Of a stretch of 57,938 bases of DNA, positions 52,789 to 57,938 are shown one piece after another (positions within the stretch are counted from its first letter, which is position 1; the number at the start of each line of letters is the position of its first letter). The notes beneath the pieces were generated by a model, which saw only the letters and a list, made by a program, of their open reading frames with translations, made no database searches and was not told the DNA's origin. Both the position numbers and the translations under genes were made by a program. This stretch comes from Pseudomonas graminis (GTDB lineage Bacteria > Pseudomonadota > Gammaproteobacteria > Pseudomonadales > Pseudomonadaceae): NCBI RefSeq assembly GCF_900111735.1, contig NZ_FOHW01000027.1:20224-78161 (forward strand), in the 5' to 3' direction.

Positions 52789-53340
52789 ATGAACACGTTA
52801 TTGACCCTCCTGCACACCGAACGCCTGATCCTGCGCGAACTCACTCCCGACGACACCCCGGCGCTGGCGCAAATCCTTGGCGATGCCGAGGTGATGCGCC
52901 ATTCGGTGGCGGGCGTGTTGTCGGAAAAGGCGACGGGCGAGTTCATCGACTGGTGCCGGATTTCCTACCGTGAACGCGGCTTCGGTCCGTGGGCGGTGGT
53001 GGAGAAATCTACCTCAACCCTGGCCGGTTTCTGCGGTCTCAATGCCGAGCGTGTGGATGACAAGGACGAGATCGAACTTGGCTATCGACTCGCAACCGGG
53101 TTCTGGGGGAAAGGCCTGGGCACCGAAGCGGCGCGCAGCGCTCTGGCTTATGGTTTTGAAGAGCTGCAGGTGCCGTCGCTGATCGCCATCGTTCAACCGG
53201 CCAATGTCGCGTCGGTGAAGGTGATTCAAAAGCTCGGGTTCGGCGGGTTCGTTCACAGTCAGTACCATCGCCAGGGCGTAAGGATCTACCGCATGACCGC
53301 GCAGCAATGGGCGCTGGGTGGTTCAGAGGAATTGGCTTGA
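52789..53340 (+). CDS. RimJ/RimL-type N-acetyltransferase
   Basis: A 183-residue GNAT of the RimJ/RimL type. The start LLHTERLILRELTPDDTPALAQILGDAEVMRH is typical, as is GYRLATGFWGKGLGTEAARSALAYGFEEL with the acetyl-CoA loop, and ANVASVKVIQKLGFGGF near the end. Members acetylate protein N-termini or small molecules; the substrate is not clear. The ribosome site is weak. Confidence 0.87.
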   Translation: MNTLLTLLHTERLILRELTPDDTPALAQILGDAEVMRHSVAGVLSEKATGEFIDWCRISYRERGFGPWAVVEKSTSTLAGFCGLNAERVDDKDEIELGYRLATGFWGKGLGTEAARSALAYGFEELQVPSLIAIVQPANVASVKVIQKLGFGGFVHSQYHRQGVRIYRMTAQQWALGGSEELA

Positions 53341-53343
53341 GAC

Positions 53344-53502
53344 CTTCCCGGCTAAAGCCGGTCCCACAAAGTACGCGATCCCAGTGGGACCGGCTTTTTC
53401 AAGACTCCGTAGGACCGGCTTTAGCCGGGAAGAGACCAGCGCAGGCACTCTTGATTGTGTGGCGTGACATCCGACGCCTTCCCGGCTAAAGCCAGTCCTA
53501 CA
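53344..53502. repeat. REP arms (CCCGGCTAAAGCCGG type)
   Basis: Four arms of the family in alternating orientation: CTTCCCGGCTAAAGCCGG, GGGACCGGCTTTTTC (degenerate), GGACCGGCTTTAGCCGGGAAG and CTTCCCGGCTAAAGCCAGTCC. Confidence 0.85.
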
Positions 53503-53605
53503 AGTTTCCCTGCGCAGCCGGGATGGATATGTCGCCCCTCAACTGTTAGCGTCCAGCAGACAATCAAAGCGTTGATCACCGATAAAAAAGTCGCCGGGAG
53601 AGGAC

Positions 53606-54124
53606 ATGGGATATTGCAGATCGACAGCAATGACGATGATGAAGGCGTCACTCGGGCTGACCCTGGTGGGGGTGATGGCCCTGCAGAGCGTGGCACTGGC
53701 CGGCGAAACCGCGCCCGCGCCGGTGGCCGCAGATCCCGCGCTGACCTTCGTTCAGGAGCGGCATCTGGGTGAAAGCCTGGGCTGGCTGGGTTACCAAGTC
53801 GCCTCCCACACGGTGACCTTCGCCACGATCGTCGAGACCGTCGGCCGCACCAAGGCGCAGGAAATCGTGCAGGACGAACTGCAAAGCCTGCAGCCGCAGT
53901 ATCAGCAGGAATGGGACCGCAACCTCGCCGCCGCCTACGCCGCATCCTTCAGCCCTGAAGAGCTGAAGGCACTGGACGCCGCTGACCCGGCGCCAGATGT
54001 CGCCAACAAATTCCGCAACAAGCAGCGCGATGTCGGCGCTGACATGAAGGACCGTTCCAGCGAGCTGCTAAAGGTTTACGTGTCCACCGCGCTGGACAAT
54101 GCACTGAAAAAAGCCAAGCCTTGA
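53606..54124 (+). CDS. Secreted hypothetical protein
   Basis: A 172-residue exported protein with a signal peptide (hydrophobic LGLTLVGVMALQSVALAG). The mature part is helical: a central RTKAQEIVQDELQSLQPQYQQEWDRNLAAAYAASFSPEELKALDAAD resembles the DUF2059 pattern of helical periplasmic proteins, but I would not assign it. The ATG at 53606 has AGAGGA at close range, so I take it over the in-frame ATGs at 53630-53636. Single gene. Confidence 0.75.
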   Translation: MGYCRSTAMTMMKASLGLTLVGVMALQSVALAGETAPAPVAADPALTFVQERHLGESLGWLGYQVASHTVTFATIVETVGRTKAQEIVQDELQSLQPQYQQEWDRNLAAAYAASFSPEELKALDAADPAPDVANKFRNKQRDVGADMKDRSSELLKVYVSTALDNALKKAKP

Positions 54125-54185
54125 GCGCACGTTTTATCTGAAGCGTTTTTTTGATCACCCCCCGTCACGAAGGAAAGGAGAGACC

Positions 54186-54623
54186 ATGGACCCGTTCATG
54201 CAAGCGGCCATTGATGAAGCGCAGAAGGGCCTGGACGAAGGCGGTATTCCGATCGGTTCGGTCATCGTCCACGACGGCAAGATCATCGGCCGCGGCCACA
54301 ATCGTCGCGTCCAGGAAAGCAGCGCCATCAAGCACGGCGAAATGGACGCCTTCGAAAACGCTGGCCGACAGCCCGCCCGCGTTTACCGCGAAGCCACGCT
54401 CTACACGACCCTGTCGCCCTGCGCGATGTGCAGCGGCGCGATCCTGCTGTACGGCATCCGCAAAATCATCGTCGGTGAGCATGAGACGTTCATGGGTGAA
54501 GAAGAATTGCTCAAGTCCCGAGGCGTGGAAGTGAATGTGCTGCACGACGAGACCTGCGTGGGTCTGATGAAGCAGTTCATCGCGGACAAGCCTGAGCTGT
54601 GGAATGAGGATATTGGCGAGTAG
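54186..54623 (+). CDS. Nucleoside/cytosine deaminase-type enzyme
   Basis: A 145-residue zinc deaminase. Zinc and catalytic residues are seen as HGE at 50-52 and PCAMC at 78-82. The stretch SSAIKHGEMDAFENAGR and the ending TCVGLMKQFIADKPELWNEDIGE resemble yeast cytosine deaminase Fcy1 rather than bacterial TadA, so cytosine deamination to uracil is a reasonable guess. AAAGGAG precedes the ATG. Single gene, convergent with the DapF-like gene at 54630, only 6 bases apart. Confidence 0.88.
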   Translation: MDPFMQAAIDEAQKGLDEGGIPIGSVIVHDGKIIGRGHNRRVQESSAIKHGEMDAFENAGRQPARVYREATLYTTLSPCAMCSGAILLYGIRKIIVGEHETFMGEEELLKSRGVEVNVLHDETCVGLMKQFIADKPELWNEDIGE

Positions 54624-54629
54624 TCAGTG

Positions 54630-55631
54630 TCAGGCCTTGATTCGCGCCGTCCCGAACAACTGCACCTGCTGCAACCGCCCGTCGCGTTCGGTCAGGCGCA
54701 ACGGCGCAGTGCCGCCGGGCATCACCACTTCCACCAAACCCGCTTGAACCCAGCCGCAGAACCAGGCCGCCGACGCCACCGCGCTGGCGCTGGTGCCGGA
54801 GGACGCCGTCGGGCCTTCGCCGCGTTCGAACACGCGTGCCGCGATGCGGTTCGGTCCCAAGCGTGCAGCCCATTGCAGATTGACCCCGCCAGGGCAGGGG
54901 TCGCCGCTTCCTGATTCGCCGGCGACGAAGGCGATACGGGTCAGGGCAGCGTTCAACTCGGGCTCGTGAAGGTCTTCGAAGCTGGGCAGATCATCGACAT
55001 CCGTCACCAGCGTGACGCAGTGCGGATTGCCCACCCTGACGAACACGCTGGTCTGCCATCCCGGGTGCAAGGCTGCTATGGGTTCGATCCGGTTAACTTC
55101 CCGATCATTGAGCATCGCACTGCCGACTCCGGCTCCTGTCGCGGCTACTGCCTGCGGACCGAAACCAGGCGCGCCGATGTCCAGCCAAAAGCCGTTCACG
55201 TCCTCGACTGTCGCCGCGACCGCCTGCGTTGCGACAGGGCTGAGCGAATCAGCATTATCGTGATGAACGCGCAGGGCGAACGGCGCGCTGCCGGTGATAA
55301 GGGCTGAGTCGGTCAGTGACTGGGCGAAGATGGTCAGGCCGTTGCCGCTGCGCTCAGCGAGGGTGCCGTCGGTGTTGACGATCAACAGGTCGAACGGCGC
55401 GGTGTCCTGAAAGGGGCCCACCAGAAGACCGTCCGAGCGATGAGATTTGCTGCCGGATGGACGCTGGCCAGCGGGCCAGTCACAGATCGCCGCAATGGCG
55501 TGAGCCGTCCAGGCTTGGCGGCGAGTGGCGGCTTGCGTCGGTAACTGGGGCAGGGGAACGCCGAGGGTGCGCAGGGCATCGGGGGTAATCACTGCGTAGA
55601 TATTGCCGCGAGCGTCGTAGAAGCGAGCCAT
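54630..55631 (-). CDS. Diaminopimelate epimerase-like protein lacking both cysteines
   Basis: A 333-residue protein with the two-domain DapF fold: N-terminal MARFYDARGNIYAVITPD, first half motif NTDGTLAERSGNGLT (residues 86-100) and second half motif ERGEGPTASSGTSASAVA (269-286). In DapF these motifs read AExCGNG and TxACGTG, with the two cysteines acting as acid and base. Here both positions are serine (Ser95 and Ser278). It is longer than DapF (about 275). It is not in a lysine-pathway operon, so it is unlikely to be the cell's DapF. Substrate unknown; it might be an isomerase, a dehydratase, or inactive. Confidence 0.8.
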   Translation of the reverse strand: MARFYDARGNIYAVITPDALRTLGVPLPQLPTQAATRRQAWTAHAIAAICDWPAGQRPSGSKSHRSDGLLVGPFQDTAPFDLLIVNTDGTLAERSGNGLTIFAQSLTDSALITGSAPFALRVHHDNADSLSPVATQAVAATVEDVNGFWLDIGAPGFGPQAVAATGAGVGSAMLNDREVNRIEPIAALHPGWQTSVFVRVGNPHCVTLVTDVDDLPSFEDLHEPELNAALTRIAFVAGESGSGDPCPGGVNLQWAARLGPNRIAARVFERGEGPTASSGTSASAVASAAWFCGWVQAGLVEVVMPGGTAPLRLTERDGRLQQVQLFGTARIKA

Positions 55632-55971
55632 GGTCAGTCCGGATCAGGGAATCAGCGCGCATTAAATCACGGCCCGTTGACCGCGCACTGTTGCGGGCCA
55701 CTGTAGGAGCGCGCTTGCCCGCGAATGCAGTGTGTCTGTGACGAAGATGCAATCTGACCCAACGCCTTCGCGGGCAAGCGCGCTCCTGCAGGGGATAGTG
55801 TGAACCCACACCATTGCGTCGCCTGTCCAGGGCGTCTGTTTGACAGGCCTGCCGACTACTCTTGTTACAAAGCGAAAGGTCCTACACGTTGCTCATCCAC
55901 CGTGACCGCGCGAACCTACGCGCTTGATCGCCATCAAAGACCGGAATCGTTACCCATCCCACAGAAGGTAA
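55632..55971. other. Divergent gap with REP pair
   Basis: A gap of 340 bases. A REP pair is at 55703-55791; the remaining about 180 bases before the next ATG should hold promoters, but I can name none. Confidence 0.6.
55703..55791. repeat. REP pair (TAGGAGCGCGCTTGCCCGCGAA type)
   Basis: TAGGAGCGCGCTTGCCCGCG and inverted CGCGGGCAAGCGCGCTCCT flank a spacer of about 50 bases. Confidence 0.85.
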
Positions 55972-56316
55972 ATGATGAACAGTTTTCCGCGACGCCTCGC
56001 CGTCCTCTTGCTCGGCGGGCTCCTGTCGGCCGGGCTGGCGCAGGCCGATGATCACACCGCGCACTCGCCGCCGCTTCTGGCGGCCGCCGGTTATCCGAGC
56101 CGCTCGATCAACGTTCCCGACAACGGCGCCGTGCGCCGCGCCAATCCCAACAGCCGTCAGGGCACCGAGTCCATCGCGCCGCGTATCGGTGGCCCTAACC
56201 TGGGCCCGACTCAGACCCGTCCGCCCACCCTCGAAAACGGTGGCATCGGCAACGGTTATCCAACCCGACAACAACCCGCTCGGCCTGGCGGCGATGCCGA
56301 ACGCCGCAGCAATTGA
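55972..56316 (+). CDS. Small secreted Pro/Gly/Asn-rich protein
   Basis: A 114-residue protein with signal peptide ending at AGLAQA, before DDHTAHSPPLL. The mature 89 residues are low in complexity and rich in Pro, Gly, Arg and Asn, probably unfolded, with no cysteine. AGAAGG lies just before the ATG. The stop is 41 bases from the sugar-dehydrogenase start, so the two probably share a transcript. Function unknown. Confidence 0.75.
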   Translation: MMNSFPRRLAVLLLGGLLSAGLAQADDHTAHSPPLLAAAGYPSRSINVPDNGAVRRANPNSRQGTESIAPRIGGPNLGPTQTRPPTLENGGIGNGYPTRQQPARPGGDAERRSN

Positions 56317-56357
56317 AACGACTGCCAGCCTCTCTTCCATTTCAGAAGGAATTGCCT

Positions 56358-57539
56358 ATGTTGCGCGCCACCCCTTTTCACACGCTCGCCCTCCGCAAAA
56401 CGTTGCTGGCGACCTTATGCGCCTCCGCATTACTGGGCTTCTCCGTGCAAGCAACTGCCGCGACTTACCAAAGCGAGACCGGCACGCTGACAGTCGATGA
56501 AGTCGTCGGCGGGTTGCAGCATCCATGGGCCGTGGCGTTTCTGCCGGACTCCCAGGGGATGTTGGTCACCGAGCGCACCGGCAACCTGCGCCGGGTGACG
56601 CCTGACGGCAAGCTGTCGGCGCCGATCTCCGGCGTGCCGAAGGTCTGGGTGCAAGGGCAGGGCGGTTTGCTGGACGTCGAGCTGTCGCCGGATTTCACCA
56701 AGGACCGCATGGTTTACCTCACCTACTCCGAGGCCGCGAGCGACGGAAAAACCGGCGGCACGGCGGCGGGGCGCGCAAGGCTTTCGGAAGACATGACCAA
56801 GCTGGAAGGCTTCACGCGCATCTTCCAGCAGCAGCCGAAACTGTCGGTGGGCAACCACTTAGGATCGCGCATCGTCTTTGATCGCGACGGTTACATGTTC
56901 ATCGCGCTCGGTGAAAACAACGACCGAGCCACGGCCCAGGACCTCGACAAACTGCAGGGCAAGGTCGTGCGCCTTTACCCCGACGGCACCGTTCCCAAAG
57001 ACAACCCCTTTGTCGGCCAGCAAAACGTGCGCCCGGAAATCTGGAGCTACGGTCACCGCAATCAACAGGGCGCCGCGCTCAATCCCTGGACCGGCACGCT
57101 GTGGACCAACGAGCACGGCCCGCGTGGAGGCGACGAAATCAACATCATCGAACGCGCCGGCAATTACGGCTGGCCTATCTCGACCTTCGGCATCGACTAC
57201 AGTGGTGAGCCGATTTCCGAGTCCAAGGGCAAGGTAGTCGAGGGCGTGAAAAACCCTTTCCATGTGTGGGAAAAATCCCCGGGCGTCAGCGGCATGGCGT
57301 TCTACGACTCAAGCACGTTCAAAGCATGGGACCACAATGTCTTCATCGGCGCGCTGGCGTCCGAGGAGCTGATTCGTCTGGAGCTCAAAGACGACAAGGT
57401 GGTGCATGAAGAACGTTTGCTCGGCGAGCTCAAGTCCCGCATCCGCGACGTGCGGCAAGGGCCGGACGGGTATGTGTATGTGCTGACGGACGAGGACAAC
57501 GGGAAGTTGTTGAAGGTCGGGTTGAAGGTGGAGCAATAG
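56358..57539 (+). CDS. PQQ-dependent sugar (aldose/sorbosone) dehydrogenase
   Basis: A 393-residue periplasmic protein with signal peptide ending at VQATA. It has the six-bladed soluble glucose/sorbosone dehydrogenase fold (YliI-like): GLQHPWAVAFLPDSQGMLVTERTGNLR at the start, the PQQ-related GNHLGSRIVFDRDGYMFIALGE, then SYGHRNQQGAALNPWTGTLWTNEHGPRGGDEINI and RDVRQGPDGYVYVLTDE at the end. It would oxidise aldoses in the periplasm with pyrroloquinoline quinone. The start at 56358 has AGAAGGA upstream. It probably follows the preceding small gene in an operon. Confidence 0.92.
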   Translation: MLRATPFHTLALRKTLLATLCASALLGFSVQATAATYQSETGTLTVDEVVGGLQHPWAVAFLPDSQGMLVTERTGNLRRVTPDGKLSAPISGVPKVWVQGQGGLLDVELSPDFTKDRMVYLTYSEAASDGKTGGTAAGRARLSEDMTKLEGFTRIFQQQPKLSVGNHLGSRIVFDRDGYMFIALGENNDRATAQDLDKLQGKVVRLYPDGTVPKDNPFVGQQNVRPEIWSYGHRNQQGAALNPWTGTLWTNEHGPRGGDEINIIERAGNYGWPISTFGIDYSGEPISESKGKVVEGVKNPFHVWEKSPGVSGMAFYDSSTFKAWDHNVFIGALASEELIRLELKDDKVVHEERLLGELKSRIRDVRQGPDGYVYVLTDEDNGKLLKVGLKVEQ

Positions 57540-57582
57540 GCTCGCTTTGAAATTATCGCGAAAACGCCTGGCTAACGGCATC

Positions 57583-57608
57583 TAGTAGGACCGGCTTCAG
57601 CCGGGAAG
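57583..57608. repeat. Single REP arm beside the insertion sequence
   Basis: TAGGACCGGCTTCAGCCGGGAAGGGG, one arm of the REP family, 8 bases from the left end of the IS element. A partner arm may lie beyond the element. Confidence 0.8.
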
Positions 57609-57615
57609 GGGCCGG

Positions 57616-57938
57616 TGTAGTGGTCAACTAATTCCGGACACCTCGATAGGTGGTTTCGACGCCATCGTCCGTTCGTAAACGGTCGGTGGCAGGTACCCCA
57701 GTTTCGAGTGCAGCCGCTCGTTGTTGTAATACCCAACGATGTATTGAGTGATGTCGCGTATCGCTTCGCCATGGTTAGCGTAATTGCGCCGCCATACCCG
57801 CTCCATTTTCAGGCTCAGGAAGAAGCGTTCCATCACCGCATTATCCCAGCAGTTACCTTTACGGCTCATGCTTTGCTGCATGCCGTGTCTGGCCAGCAAC
57901 GATCTGTAGATTGCGCTCGCATATTGGCTGCCGCGATC
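57616..57938. mobile_element. IS3-family insertion sequence, cut by the window edge
   Basis: The visible end starts TGTAGTGGTCAACTAATTCC at 57616, with the TG terminus usual for IS3-family elements, and carries the 3' part of the transposase on the minus strand. The other end lies outside the window. Confidence 0.8.
57624..57938 (-). CDS. IS3-family transposase OrfB, C-terminal part
   Basis: The frame remains open to the right edge. The visible residues begin DRGSQYASAIYRSLLARHG, then SMSRKGNCWDNAVMERFF and QYIVGYYNNERLHSKLGYLPPTVYE, all signatures of the integrase core of IS3/IS150-type OrfB. The second catalytic Asp (DRGSQY) and the Glu of the DDE triad (MERFF) are intact. The stop at 57624 lies 8 bases inside the left end. 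Nothing shows whether the whole enzyme is functional. Confidence 0.93.
   Translation of the reverse strand, partial: DRGSQYASAIYRSLLARHGMQQSMSRKGNCWDNAVMERFFLSLKMERVWRRNYANHGEAIRDITQYIVGYYNNERLHSKLGYLPPTVYERTMASKPPIEVSGIS

Overview
The window is chromosomal DNA of a Pseudomonas, most likely of the P. fluorescens/P. putida side of the genus. This rests on high GC, dense short palindromic REP repeats in the gaps, and a gene order that matches from memory the P. aeruginosa stretch PA3308-PA3286: rapA, two small hypothetical genes, the PhrS small RNA, a MaoC hydratase, an alpha/beta hydrolase, fadD2, fadD1, hrpA and a FabH-like synthase. No rRNA, tRNA, CRISPR array or prophage was seen. No database search was possible, so all names come from motifs and remembered families.

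Layout. 1-2.5 kb: a lipoprotein, a short-chain dehydrogenase and a divergent LysR regulator. 3.0-8.0 kb: the branched-chain amino-acid ABC transporter livKHMGF on the minus strand, with an internal terminator after livK. 8.3-10.3 kb: a DUF2288 protein and an MFS transporter. 10.4-24.5 kb: rapA, the phrS locus with an Anr-type box, and a fatty-acid block (MaoC hydratase, lipase-like hydrolase, two acyl-CoA synthetases), then hrpA. 24.9-33.7 kb: KAS III-like synthase, putative porin, FemAB-like acyltransferase, ABC exporter, periplasmic cyclophilin and a LysR regulator. 33.7-35.7 kb: two small secreted proteins and a YigM-like transporter.

35.7-38.0 kb is a compact accessory-looking cassette: a cytochrome P450 overlapping a small ABM-fold protein, divergent from an ArsR-type regulator, with palindromes between them. 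38.0-57.5 kb holds mostly single housekeeping or envelope genes: MscS channel, DEAD-box helicase, lipoproteins, TorF-type porin, CvfB-like S1 protein, CsbD, YihY, a second peptide deformylase, desaturase, PhnD-like protein, an orphan ECF sigma factor, a betaine-binding protein, acetyltransferases, a deaminase, a DapF-like protein with both catalytic cysteines replaced by serine, and a PQQ-type sugar dehydrogenase. The right edge cuts an IS3-family transposase.

The gaps carry several repeat families. The most striking is a roughly 270-bp element present three times (2.7, 20.1 and 46.1 kb), always joined to a REP pair in the same orientation. Its terminal stems differ between copies by compensating changes, and a conserved loop can pair with sequence downstream, which points to selection for a folded structure. 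The other main points are the phrS homologue with an Anr box at the expected -41.5 spacing, the serine-for-cysteine DapF-like protein, and the P450 cassette with an altered oxygen-activation motif.
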